A stretch of DNA of 59,967 nucleotides, taken from positions 1 through 59,967 of the forward strand of contig JANPDL010000009.1 in assembly GCA_031431475.1 (NCBI GenBank). The letters run 5' to 3'. Under the pieces are notes generated by a model. The model saw only the letters and a list, made by a program, of their open reading frames with translations. It made no database searches and was not told the origin of the DNA. The translations under genes and the position numbers were made by a program. Below are positions 17,040-25,866 of this stretch, in pieces. This stretch comes from JADCCX01 sp031431475. Its GTDB lineage: Bacteria; Pseudomonadota; Alphaproteobacteria; Rhizobiales; Beijerinckiaceae. The number at the start of each line of letters is the position of its first letter. Positions within the stretch are counted from its first letter, which is position 1.

Positions 17040-17181
17040 TCCACCCGCTATTGTTGCCTCCGGCGACGGAGGATTGTCCCCGTGACCGATTCAGTGCGGC
17101 TTCAATACAACACTGTTGCATGAATTAGACAATTGCTGGGCAGTGTCAAAAAATGGCTGGCAAAGAGCCGCTCCGTGCTGC

Positions 17182-18639
17182 TCAGCGCAGGGAGCGGATA
17201 ACCCGGATATCCAGATCCTTGATCTTTTTGCGCAAGGTATTGCGGTTCAGGCCCAGAAGGTCTGCTGCCTTGATTTGGTTGCCGCGCGTCGCTGCCAGCA
17301 CGGCGTTGACCAGCGGGGCCTCGACCTCATGCAGAATTCGGTCATAGAGCCCTTCAGGGGGTAATTTATCGCCGTAGGCTGCAAAATACTCCGAAAGGTA
17401 GCCTTCCATGAACGATGTGATTGTGCTGGCACCATTGACGCTCATTGCAGGTTGCGCCGGAGCATCCCGGCTTGGGTGAATTTCCAGCTCCGCGTCAATG
17501 GCGGGGCCGGTAACCACATCATGGGGGTATAGTGCCGCCAAACGGCGGATCAGATTCTCAAGCTCGCGGATGTTGCCTGGCCAGTTGTATGCCTTCAGCC
17601 GCTCAAGCGCGCCGGCATCAAGCTGCTTGCGTTGCATACCTTCCTTTTCCGCAATGTTGAAGAAATGGCGGGCTAGATCGGGAACATCCCCTGACCGCTC
17701 CCGCAGCGGCGGCAGACGAAGCGGAACGACGTTGAGACGGAAATAAAGATCCTCACGGAACAGCCCGGTCTGGATCAGGCCCCTGAGGTCCTTGTTCGTG
17801 GCGGCGACGATGCGAACATTGGTCTTGATCGGCGTGCGACCGCCGACGGTTGTGTACTCGCCCTGCTGCAGCACCCGCAGCAACCGCGTCTGCGCCTCCA
17901 TAGGCATGTCGCCAATCTCGTCGAGAAACAGCGTGCCACCCTCGGCCTGTTCGAAGCGGCCGATACTGCGCTGGTTGGCCCCCGTGAAAGCGCCCTTCTC
18001 ATGGCCGAAAAGCTCGCTCTCGATCAACTCGCGTGGAATAGCAGCCATATTGATGGCGACAAAAGGACCGTTCTTGCGCTTGCCAAAGTCGTGCAGGGCG
18101 CGCGCCACAAGCTCCTTGCCCGTACCGGATTCACCGTTGATCAGAACCGTCAAATCGATGTGCATCAGGCGCGCGAGTGTCCGGTAGATTTCCTGCATGG
18201 CAGGCGACCGCCCTACAAGCGGTATATCGTCACCCGCATCATGCGGGGCGGGTTCAGCGATTCCCGTCGGATCCGACAGGGCGCGACCGACGATGCTGAC
18301 GAGTTCACTCAGATCGAAGGGTTTGGGGAGGTATTCATAGGCACCTTTTTCGGAAGCCTTGATGGCCGTCATGAAGGTGTTTTGCGCACTCATCACCACA
18401 ATGGGAATCTGGGGGCGCAATTTGCGGATGCGCGGAATCAGGTCGAACGCATTCTCGTCCGGCATCATGACGTCCGTGACAATCAGGTCACCTTCGCCGT
18501 TCTGCACGAATTTCCACAGTGCAGCAGCATTGCCTGCCGTGCGCACTTCATAGCCCGCGCGTGTCAGCGCCTGGCCCACAACCGTTCTGATGGCTGAATC
18601 ATCATCAGCAACGAGGATTGTTCCGGTTTTTTGTATCAC
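17182..18639 (-). CDS. ntrC: Nitrogen regulator NtrC
   Basis: 485 residues. NtrC is the sigma-54-dependent activator of nitrogen assimilation genes such as glnA, phosphorylated by NtrB. The receiver domain has phospho-acceptor Asp56 (VTDVMMP). The AAA+ domain has Walker A GESGTGKE at 169-176, an intact GAFTGA loop at 216-221 for contacting sigma-54, and Walker B FLDEIGD. A Fis-type helix-turn-helix near the C-terminus ends in a LGLNRNTLRKKI recognition helix. Its start overlaps the ntrB stop by 4 bases. Confidence 0.97.
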   Translation of the reverse strand: MIQKTGTILVADDDSAIRTVVGQALTRAGYEVRTAGNAAALWKFVQNGEGDLIVTDVMMPDENAFDLIPRIRKLRPQIPIVVMSAQNTFMTAIKASEKGAYEYLPKPFDLSELVSIVGRALSDPTGIAEPAPHDAGDDIPLVGRSPAMQEIYRTLARLMHIDLTVLINGESGTGKELVARALHDFGKRKNGPFVAINMAAIPRELIESELFGHEKGAFTGANQRSIGRFEQAEGGTLFLDEIGDMPMEAQTRLLRVLQQGEYTTVGGRTPIKTNVRIVAATNKDLRGLIQTGLFREDLYFRLNVVPLRLPPLRERSGDVPDLARHFFNIAEKEGMQRKQLDAGALERLKAYNWPGNIRELENLIRRLAALYPHDVVTGPAIDAELEIHPSRDAPAQPAMSVNGASTITSFMEGYLSEYFAAYGDKLPPEGLYDRILHEVEAPLVNAVLAATRGNQIKAADLLGLNRNTLRKKIKDLDIRVIRSLR

Positions 18640-19765
18640 GCTTCTTCTGTCCCTGCGGTGGCTTCACGCGTGGTCTGGAGTGGGAGCAACAAACGAAACA
18701 CCGTGCGCCTGGACACCGAGTCACATTCGACAATGCCACCGTGCTCTCCGATCACTTTAGCAACCAAAGCAAGACCAAGGCCATTTCCGGATACCTTGGT
18801 CGTCACGAAGGGATCAAAGAGATGGGAGCGGATATCCTCGGGGACGCCCGGGCCGTTGTCGCGGACGCAAACCTCGAGCGGCAGCCGCACGCTGTCTTTC
18901 GTTCCGGCGATGGCCATACGCACGCCCGGACGATAGGCAGTGCTCAACAGGATCTCGCCATCCGGCTCATGGCTGCCGATGGCTTCGGCTGCATTCTTGA
19001 CCAGATTGATCAGAACCTGGACCATCTGGTCGCGGTTGCCCAGCATCATCGGGAGCGAGGGATCATACTCCTCTGTAATGCGGATGTTCCGGGCAAATCC
19101 CGACCGCGCCAGATTGCGCACATGATCCAGCACGGCATGGATGTTGAACGGCTCCATCTGCGGTGTGCGGCCATCTGAGAACATCTCGAACCGGTCGACC
19201 AGCTTGACGATGCGGTCCGTCTCGTCGCGGATCAGCTGGGTCAGGATGCGGTCCTCGTCGCCAACCGCACTGTCCAGCAATTGCGCCGCGCCCCGGATTC
19301 CCGACAGTGGATTTTTGATCTCATGGGCCAGCATGGCGGCGAGCGCTGATACGGAGCGTACAGCTCCGCGATGGTTGAGCTGCCTGCTGAATTTGTCGGC
19401 AATTGTCCGTTCCTGCAGCATCACGATTGTAATGTCCTGCTCATCCGGCATCGGGCTGGCATGGATATCAACCAGCCGCTCGCCGGTCTGGCGGGGGGAA
19501 CCCAGATCGACGCGGTAGATGTTGAACGAGGTTCCCTCGGCGCGGCTTTGCGCCACAAGATTGGAAAGAGACGAATTGGGTCCGCAAAGACGCTCGACAG
19601 TCATGCGCTGCAGGAACGGCAGGCCGATGTCGAAAAAAGCCTCTGCTGCAGGATTGGCATCAGCGATCCGACCGCTCTCGCCGACCAGAAGAATGGAATG
19701 CGGCAGAGCCAGAGCAACGCGGTCCAATTGCGGCAATCCCCTTGCTGAATCAAGTGTTTGGTCCA

Positions 19766-19766
<1 letters not shown>
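18636..19766 (-). CDS. ntrB: Nitrogen sensor kinase/phosphatase NtrB
   Basis: About 376 residues, cytoplasmic. NtrB is governed by PII protein and glutamine status, and phosphorylates or dephosphorylates NtrC. A PAS domain spans about 20-130, the H-box LAHEIKNPLSGI carries His148, and the C-terminal ATPase has the DNGPGVP and NGLGLALV boxes. ATG 19766 is chosen because it overlaps the dusB stop by one base; a longer frame begins at 19847. The dusB-ntrB-ntrC order is the classical nifR3-ntrBC arrangement of Alphaproteobacteria. Confidence 0.96.
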
Positions 19767-20779
<1,013 letters not shown>

Positions 20780-20901
20780 ATTGCCTATTTTTTATGCAGT
20801 TTTGTGCTTGCCCAAAAACTATACCGAATTGTGCAGTGCGGCAAGTCAGGGGCTTTGCAGATGGGCTGGCACAAAAACGCATAGTGGCTTACAAAAAATC
20901 C

Positions 20902-21384
20902 ATGTTTTCCCCTGATCACACTCAACTTGCTATCGAGACGCTGAATCATCTGCGCACCACCACGCGGCGTTGTGTTACTGCGGAAAGCTGCACGGGCGGT
21001 CTGGTCGCGGCTCTGCTCACCTCCGTTCCGGGATCATCGGATGTCGTAGAGCGCGGGTTCGTCACATATTCCAATGAGGCGAAGATCGAATTGCTGGGTA
21101 TTCCGGCCGAGACCATCGCCAAGCATGGCGCAGTCAGCGCGCAGACTGCAGAAGCCATGGCGCACGGAGCGCTCGCCAATTCTCGTGCGGATGTGGCGGT
21201 CTCGATCACAGGCGTGGCAGGACCGGGTGGTGGATCGGTGGAAAAGCCAGTGGGGCTGGTGTTTTTTGCTGTGGCGACGAAGGCGGGTGTTAATGTTGTC
21301 GAGATGGGCTTCGGGCCGTTGTCGCGCGATGAGATCAGGACACGCTCGGTGATAAAGGCGCTGGAGATGATACTGAGCGTCTAG
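20902..21384 (+). CDS. pncC: Nicotinamide-nucleotide amidase (CinA C-terminal family)
   Basis: 160 residues, the stand-alone CinA C-terminal domain. It deamidates nicotinamide mononucleotide to nicotinate mononucleotide in NAD salvage. The catalytic serine and lysine region is in TAESCTGG (about 30-37), and the glycine loop SITGVAGPGGGS is near 102-113. ATG 20902 is the start, giving the usual family length; the longer open frame upstream is not conserved in type. It is divergent from dusB. Its stop codon overlaps that of the convergent START-domain gene. Confidence 0.93.
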   Translation: MFSPDHTQLAIETLNHLRTTTRRCVTAESCTGGLVAALLTSVPGSSDVVERGFVTYSNEAKIELLGIPAETIAKHGAVSAQTAEAMAHGALANSRADVAVSITGVAGPGGGSVEKPVGLVFFAVATKAGVNVVEMGFGPLSRDEIRTRSVIKALEMILSV

Positions 21385-21830
21385 GTCCGGTAAACCACAT
21401 CCGCCCTTTTCTCGAACGCCTCCACCATCCGGCGCACCACCGTGTCGAACACCGCGCCTGCCAGCATCTGGAAGGTGCGGGAGCGGAAGGCGTAGTCGAT
21501 ATCGAACGTGACCTCGCAACCAGCGGGCGCCGCCGCGAAGGTCCAGCGGTTCTCGAGATGGCTGAAGGGGCCGTCGACATATTCCACCAGAATTTTCTGC
21601 GCAGCCCGGTCGAGTGCCACGCGGGTCGTGAAACTCTCGCGAATCATCTTGTAGCCGATGGCCATATCCGCGAGCAGCACCTCGGATCCGTTCACACCCG
21701 TCGTGCGGCGGCGCACCATAAGCGTGCTGCACATCGGCACGAATTCCGGATAGCGCTCGATATCCGCCACCAGATCGAACATCTGTTCCGGTGAATGGCG
21801 GAGCGTGCGGGTGGTGACATAGCGGGGCAT
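21381..21830 (-). CDS. COQ10/RatA-family START-domain protein
   Basis: 149 residues. A polyketide-cyclase/START fold that binds ubiquinone intermediates in COQ10 homologues, and was once described as the RatA toxin in E. coli. Family marks are LRHSPEQMFDLVADIERYPEF near 9-29 with the YPEFVPMC motif, and a long C-terminal helix ending FEKRADVVY. ATG 21830 starts at MPRYVTTR as in homologues. In Alphaproteobacteria this gene commonly neighbours cinA. The role in ubiquinone function is inferred from the family. Confidence 0.88.
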   Translation of the reverse strand: MPRYVTTRTLRHSPEQMFDLVADIERYPEFVPMCSTLMVRRRTTGVNGSEVLLADMAIGYKMIRESFTTRVALDRAAQKILVEYVDGPFSHLENRWTFAAAPAGCEVTFDIDYAFRSRTFQMLAGAVFDTVVRRMVEAFEKRADVVYRT

Positions 21831-21831
21831 G

Positions 21832-22404
21832 TTACCCGAACACACCCACGCCGATCAGATAACGGTGCAATCCGCCGATCATCACGCCATAGGCGATCAA
21901 TCCGCCAAGGATCGCGGCGGCGTCCTGTCCGGGGTTGGGCACGAAGACTGCCGCCTCGTCCACCGGCCTGCGGCGCATGCTGATGAAGGCGATCACGGCA
22001 TAGGCCAGGAACGCGCCGAAAAGGATGACCGAGCCCAGATCGCCGTTGGACAGCAGATGCGCCAGCGCCCAGGTCTTAATGGCCAGAATCATCGGATGCT
22101 TCAGCCGCGCTTTCACGAAACCCTTGGCATATGCCGAGAACAGCAGCGGCAGCACCGGCAGCATGATCAGTACGGCCAGATGCCGCGTCCATGTCGGCGG
22201 GTCCCACAGTGGGATCATGCCATTCGAGCGGTAAATGGCGAAACCCCATACGATGAGGCTGAAGCCCAGGAGAGACACAATATTGTACATCGCTCGGTAA
22301 CCCAGCGGTCCCAGCTTTCCCAGCAGCGCAGCGCGGCCCGTGCGGTTCATGCTGAACCCATGCATGCCGAGGAAGAGGATTAGGCCGAGGATGAGAAGTG
22401 TCAT
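21832..22404 (-). CDS. NnrU-family membrane protein
   Basis: 190 residues with about five membrane segments. The NnrU signature is clear: a first helix ILGLILFLGMHGFSM, a second helix after LGYRAMYNIVSLLGF, and a conserved basic pair near KHPMILAIKTWALAHLLSNGD. NnrU proteins are linked to nitric-oxide metabolism or are NnrU/isoprenoid-type membrane enzymes, but their reaction is not settled. The stop of this gene is next to the start of the START-domain gene, so the pair is probably one operon. Confidence 0.9.
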   Translation of the reverse strand: MTLLILGLILFLGMHGFSMNRTGRAALLGKLGPLGYRAMYNIVSLLGFSLIVWGFAIYRSNGMIPLWDPPTWTRHLAVLIMLPVLPLLFSAYAKGFVKARLKHPMILAIKTWALAHLLSNGDLGSVILFGAFLAYAVIAFISMRRRPVDEAAVFVPNPGQDAAAILGGLIAYGVMIGGLHRYLIGVGVFG

Positions 22405-22477
22405 GACCAGTATGGGCTTTCCGCAGTATTACCCGGTGCTGTAGCAACGCCGGAGCGCCCTGTCACTGTTGCTCCCG

Positions 22478-23551
22478 TCACTGCGTCTTCGGCACCATTG
22501 TCAGAAACTCCCGCAGCGGCTCGGCATAAAGCTTCGCCATGCCGCCCGTGGTGCCGTGGCCCGCGGTATCGGGGCTGCCGGGGATCACCAGCAGCTTGCC
22601 ATTCCTGACGCTCTTCATCGCCTCTACCATCAGACCGGTCGCGACAGGGTTGCGCTCGTCATCAGCGGAATTGATCGCGAGCAGATGCGCCTTGATCGCC
22701 CCCAGCTTGGGCGCGGGATTGTAATCGGCGGATGAGGCCCATTGATAGATGAAATCATTGGCATCGGCAGGCACGGGAGCCGCAAGGCGAGCCGTCACCA
22801 GCTTGTCCGCTGCGTCCCGCGTCGGAGCCTGCTTCTGATAGGCCAGATCACCGCCGTTGGTACCCGTCGCGTAGAACACATTGGCGATACGGACAGACTT
22901 GGGCTGCACGGTATAATTCCCGTCCTGATAGTCCGGATCAGCCTTGATCGTCTCGATCATCAGGCGGCGCATCATCCAGTTGCGGCTCGACATTTCCGTG
23001 GGCTGCGAGGCCATGGGCACCAGCGCATCCATCATGTCAGGATAGCGCACGCCCCAGACCCAGGTGTGCATGCCGCCCATGGAATTGCCCATGACCAGCC
23101 GGAGCCGCTTGATGCCGAGCCCTTCCGTCACCAGCCGGTGCTGCGCATCGACCATGTCGTCGTAATTGTATTTCGGAAATTTCGCCTTCAGCCCGTTGGA
23201 CGGCTTCGCCGTTCCGCCTGCGCCCAGTGCATCGGGAAGGATGATGAAATGCTTCGTCGCATCCAGCGGCTGGCCCTCGCCGAACATCGCGCCGCCGAAG
23301 CCAGGTGTCAGCATGTTGGCTGAGGAGCCCGCCGTTCCGTGCAGGATGAGTACGGGCGGATTGGCGGGATCGCCGATGGTCTTGTAGGCGATATTCAATT
23401 CAGGGAGCGTTTCGCCCGTGGAAAACTTGAAATCCTTCGCGGTGAAGGTGCCGTCTTTGGGCGCGGGAAAATTAAGAGCCTGCTGGGCGAAAGCGACTGT
23501 CGTGGTCATGACGAGCCCCACAGCAAACGCCGTCATTCTGGACATAAACAT
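22478..23551 (-). CDS. Exported alpha/beta hydrolase, MetX-like
   Basis: About 357 residues. A signal peptide (MTAFAVGLVMTTTVAFAQQ) targets it to the periplasm. The fold is an alpha/beta hydrolase of the homoserine-acetyltransferase type: LILHGTAGSS for the oxyanion region, nucleophile serine in MGNSMGGMHT, a late aspartate in SADDERNP and a histidine in GHGTTGG. MetX enzymes are cytoplasmic, so this exported relative is probably an esterase or hydrolase with an unknown substrate. ATG 23551 is chosen because GAGGGG lies 5 bases upstream. Confidence 0.85.
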   Translation of the reverse strand: MFMSRMTAFAVGLVMTTTVAFAQQALNFPAPKDGTFTAKDFKFSTGETLPELNIAYKTIGDPANPPVLILHGTAGSSANMLTPGFGGAMFGEGQPLDATKHFIILPDALGAGGTAKPSNGLKAKFPKYNYDDMVDAQHRLVTEGLGIKRLRLVMGNSMGGMHTWVWGVRYPDMMDALVPMASQPTEMSSRNWMMRRLMIETIKADPDYQDGNYTVQPKSVRIANVFYATGTNGGDLAYQKQAPTRDAADKLVTARLAAPVPADANDFIYQWASSADYNPAPKLGAIKAHLLAINSADDERNPVATGLMVEAMKSVRNGKLLVIPGSPDTAGHGTTGGMAKLYAEPLREFLTMVPKTQ

Positions 23552-23642
23552 GATCCCCTCCCAAAGATAGCTCCGTCTTGATGCGAAGCGATGGGTAAGA
23601 GAGTATTCGCTTGGCGATGGATCGCAAGGCTCGTGTTGCGCC

Positions 23643-23870
23643 TTACGCCTGCGCGTCCAGAAACGTCTCGACCTCGTCGATATCGGCGGAAAAGAGATAA
23701 TCCTTGTCACCCAGCACAATCTTCATCGTCTTGCCGTCGCGCAGCATGTAGCCGCCATGGGCCAGCACCTGCTTGTCCGGCTTCTGAGCCGTCATGAAAT
23801 GCAGGCCGAGGCGCGCGCAGATGCGCTTCACGCGGCGCTCGCGGGAGGGGGTGGCGGCTTTGCGGCTCAT
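23643..23870 (-). CDS. Small conserved protein of unknown function
   Basis: 75 residues, basic N-terminus (SRKAATPSRERRVKRICARLGL) followed by a compact domain with GGYMLRDGKTMKIVLGDKDYLFSADIDEVE. No catalytic motif is obvious. The composition and GC match neighbouring genes, and the third-position GC bias supports real coding. It is 91 bases upstream of the MetX-like gene. Function unknown. Confidence 0.6.
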   Translation of the reverse strand: MSRKAATPSRERRVKRICARLGLHFMTAQKPDKQVLAHGGYMLRDGKTMKIVLGDKDYLFSADIDEVETFLDAQA

Positions 23871-23975
23871 GGGGACATCGGGGTCATGTAGAGGGTTGGC
23901 ACTTTCATTTGGTCATCCCGGCGGCTTGTCGCCACGTCATAGATCACTTGCCGTGAGTTGCAATTCCTGAAAATT

Positions 23976-23999
23976 CTGACTAGTCAGATAACCAGTCAG
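23976..23999. promoter_or_regulatory. Palindromic operator candidate of the toxin-antitoxin pair
   Basis: CTGACTAGTCAG (23976-23987) is a perfect 12-base palindrome. It is followed at once by ACCAGTCAG, which repeats the right half-site. The block ends just upstream of the Phd-like antitoxin start. Antitoxins of this type usually repress their own operon by binding such repeats, so this is the likely operator; the link is inferred. Confidence 0.55.
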
Positions 24000-24015
24000 A
24001 ACAATGGAGCAAAGC

Positions 24016-24270
24016 ATGAAGGCCTGGCCGGTGCAGGATGCCAAGGCGCGGTTCAGCGAATTGCTGGAGACGTGCCTGAAGGATGGACCGCAACTCGTGA
24101 CGAAGCGCGGCGCGGATGCAGCTGTGCTGGTGCCGGTCGGCGAATGGACACGCCTGCAGAGATCGGCCCAGCCCACGCTGAAGATGCTGCTGCGGGCAGA
24201 TTCTCCCAGAGGAGACCTCGCCCTTCCGCCACGCGGCAATCTGCGCCGCCGGTCTCCATCAGCGCTCTGA
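24016..24270 (+). CDS. Phd/YefM-type antitoxin
   Basis: 84 residues. The N-terminal domain has the family pattern (WPVQDAKARFSELLETCL, then GPQLVTKRGADAAVLVPVGEW) that folds as a DNA-binding dimer. The C-terminal 35 residues are basic and proline-rich and should wrap and inhibit the toxin. GGAG lies 6 bases before ATG 24016, which favours this start over ATG 24004. The stop is 3 bases before the toxin start, so both are one operon, probably repressed at the palindrome just upstream. Confidence 0.9.
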   Translation: MKAWPVQDAKARFSELLETCLKDGPQLVTKRGADAAVLVPVGEWTRLQRSAQPTLKMLLRADSPRGDLALPPRGNLRRRSPSAL

Positions 24271-24273
24271 CCC

Positions 24274-24696
24274 ATGTATCTGCTCGACACGAATGTCGTC
24301 TCCGAGTTGCGCCGCGCTAGACCGCATGGCGCCGTGCTGGCGTGGCTCGATTCCGTGGATGACGCCGATCTCCACCTCTCGGCGGTGACCATTGGCGAGA
24401 TTCAGGCCTGCATCGAAATCACGCGGCAGCAAGATGCAGCGAAGGCGGCCGAGATCGAGGTGTGGCTGGAGCAGGTGGCGGGGACGTTCAATATTCTGGC
24501 TATGGATGCGCGGGCATTTCGGACGTGGGCGCGGATGATGCACGGGCGGTCGGATGATCTGATCGAGGACGCGATGATCGCGGCCACGGCTGATGTTCAC
24601 AATCTGACGGTTGTGACAAGGAATGCGCGGGATTTCGAGGGGATGGGCGTGGAGGTGCTGGACCCGTTTGGCTATGTGGGAAAATCTTCAAGGTAA
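24274..24696 (+). CDS. PIN-domain toxin, VapC/FitB type
   Basis: 140 residues, full length for the family. The PIN acidic residues are in place: Asp5 in LLDTNVVSELR, Glu42 in TIGEIQ, Asp99 in LIEDAMIAATA, and Asp120 in TRNARDFEG. VapC-type PIN toxins are magnesium-dependent ribonucleases that cut tRNA or rRNA; FitB relatives are less well characterised. The cognate antitoxin is the Phd-type protein 3 bases upstream. The active site is intact, so the toxin is probably functional. Confidence 0.93.
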   Translation: MYLLDTNVVSELRRARPHGAVLAWLDSVDDADLHLSAVTIGEIQACIEITRQQDAAKAAEIEVWLEQVAGTFNILAMDARAFRTWARMMHGRSDDLIEDAMIAATADVHNLTVVTRNARDFEGMGVEVLDPFGYVGKSSR

Positions 24697-24842
24697 AGTT
24701 CAACCGCCTCGCGCAGATTGCTCAGCGCACTTTCCACGGTTTCGCCCTCTGTTGTCGTGCCCGTTTCAGGGTTGAGGGCGATGTAGCCGCCCTCGTCGAA
24801 TGGTGTTAGGACCGCTGTCATTTGCATTGCAGGATGAGCCAT
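24672..24842 (-). CDS. HicB-like antitoxin fragment or orphan
   Basis: A short reading frame of 56 residues. It contains the HicB pattern: a strand pair TAVLTPFDEGGYIALNPE, a GTTTEGETVESALSNL turn-helix, and a helix REAVELYLED. The usual HicA toxin (a dsRNA-binding-like fold with a catalytic histidine) is not seen on either side, and the C-terminal DNA-binding domain of longer HicB proteins is absent. Its last 25 bases overlap the end of the PIN toxin gene on the other strand. The start is ATG 24842; ATG 24827 or 24821 is possible. It may be a remnant or may control a HicA elsewhere. Confidence 0.7.
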   Translation of the reverse strand: MAHPAMQMTAVLTPFDEGGYIALNPETGTTTEGETVESALSNLREAVELYLEDFPT

Positions 24843-24884
24843 GTGGATAGGTTAGCAGTTTGGAGCGGGTGGCTCAAGGATTGG

Positions 24885-25859
24885 CTACTTCCACACTACA
24901 TTTGCAGAGATTGAGAATGAACGGTTTTTTTCAATATCCTCCAAAAACTCCTGCCAAACATTTTGGGACAAGCGCTTGGAACAAAAAGCACCAGCCATAC
25001 TCAAGAAAGCAGCTAAAACAGTGTAGAGGTCATCTACATATCCAGTGAGTTGCGTCTCAGTGTTCTCCCCGTATCCAAGAAACAACGCCTCACGATAATT
25101 TGCTTTTCCTCGGTATCGGAACGCTTGGTGAAGGAAGCAGCAACCTCTGGTTACAAGCCTTTGATCTCGAAGCATCCTTGCGGGGTTGGTTCGGAAGTTA
25201 CCCACATTCAGTGCTTTGAATTCTTTCGATCTTTTTACATCATTCTCAACTCGTTCTGCATACCATCTTGCAGTTCCAGATAAGTAGGCGCAGCACGCGC
25301 CGTGCGCATCAATTTTGTTCTCAGGCTTATGCAGGAGATCGAATGAATTTCCGTTTCGAAGCGATTTTATTTCATCTTCAATACTGGTCCCTACCAAAGA
25401 GGAAACGCGGTATCTGAAAGCCGACATAGACAAATGATTCTCTACTATTTGCCTACCCCATGAAGTGGCTGTTCCGGCATGATCTCCTTGTGTTGTGCCG
25501 TCTTGAGCTGCAATCATTGCACTAGCCGCGTAATAAACTCCGTAATACCAAGTTACGATACCCATGCGCGAAATGTCTGATTTGCAAGGACATGATCGAA
25601 ATGCTGACAACGTAGACAACTGGTGGAGCGCGAAATAAAGTTGCTCAAGTACGGTGTTTTCTTCTTGCTGCTTTTGAAAAGTCCGTCGTGAGACTGATTG
25701 GTAAAATTCAAGCGCAGAAGAAAAACTCAACTCTTCATTTTGAACCATTAAGCGCAGCGATGTCATCCAATTGATCGTCGATGGCAACGCAAATTGCGGT
25801 TTGGGAACACCTTCAGGCTCATCCAAGGTGCCTGTTCCAACTATTCTTTGAAAAAGCAC
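24885..25859 (-). CDS. Protein of unknown function downstream of guaA
   Basis: About 324 residues, soluble and mostly helical, with many cysteines (for example AFRSCPCKSD and VTRGCCFLHQ). A motif MGIVTWYYGVYYAASAMIAAQDG near 100 resembles the helix of HEPN-type proteins, but I see no clean R-x4-6-H motif. The gene is clearly more AT-rich than its neighbours and uses rarer codons, which suggests horizontal transfer. GTG 25859 with AGGGGG just before it, 8 bases after the guaA stop, is the likely start. It lies beside toxin-antitoxin genes. No function assigned. Confidence 0.65.
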   Translation of the reverse strand: MLFQRIVGTGTLDEPEGVPKPQFALPSTINWMTSLRLMVQNEELSFSSALEFYQSVSRRTFQKQQEENTVLEQLYFALHQLSTLSAFRSCPCKSDISRMGIVTWYYGVYYAASAMIAAQDGTTQGDHAGTATSWGRQIVENHLSMSAFRYRVSSLVGTSIEDEIKSLRNGNSFDLLHKPENKIDAHGACCAYLSGTARWYAERVENDVKRSKEFKALNVGNFRTNPARMLRDQRLVTRGCCFLHQAFRYRGKANYREALFLGYGENTETQLTGYVDDLYTVLAAFLSMAGAFCSKRLSQNVWQEFLEDIEKNRSFSISANVVWK

Positions 25860-25866
25860 GGCCCCC

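Noticed and set aside
17165..17200. Hairpin at the end of ntrC as a terminator
   Set aside because: A 7-base stem exists (CCGCTCC/GGAGCGG) but the T-rich run lies too far away and the stem covers coding bases.
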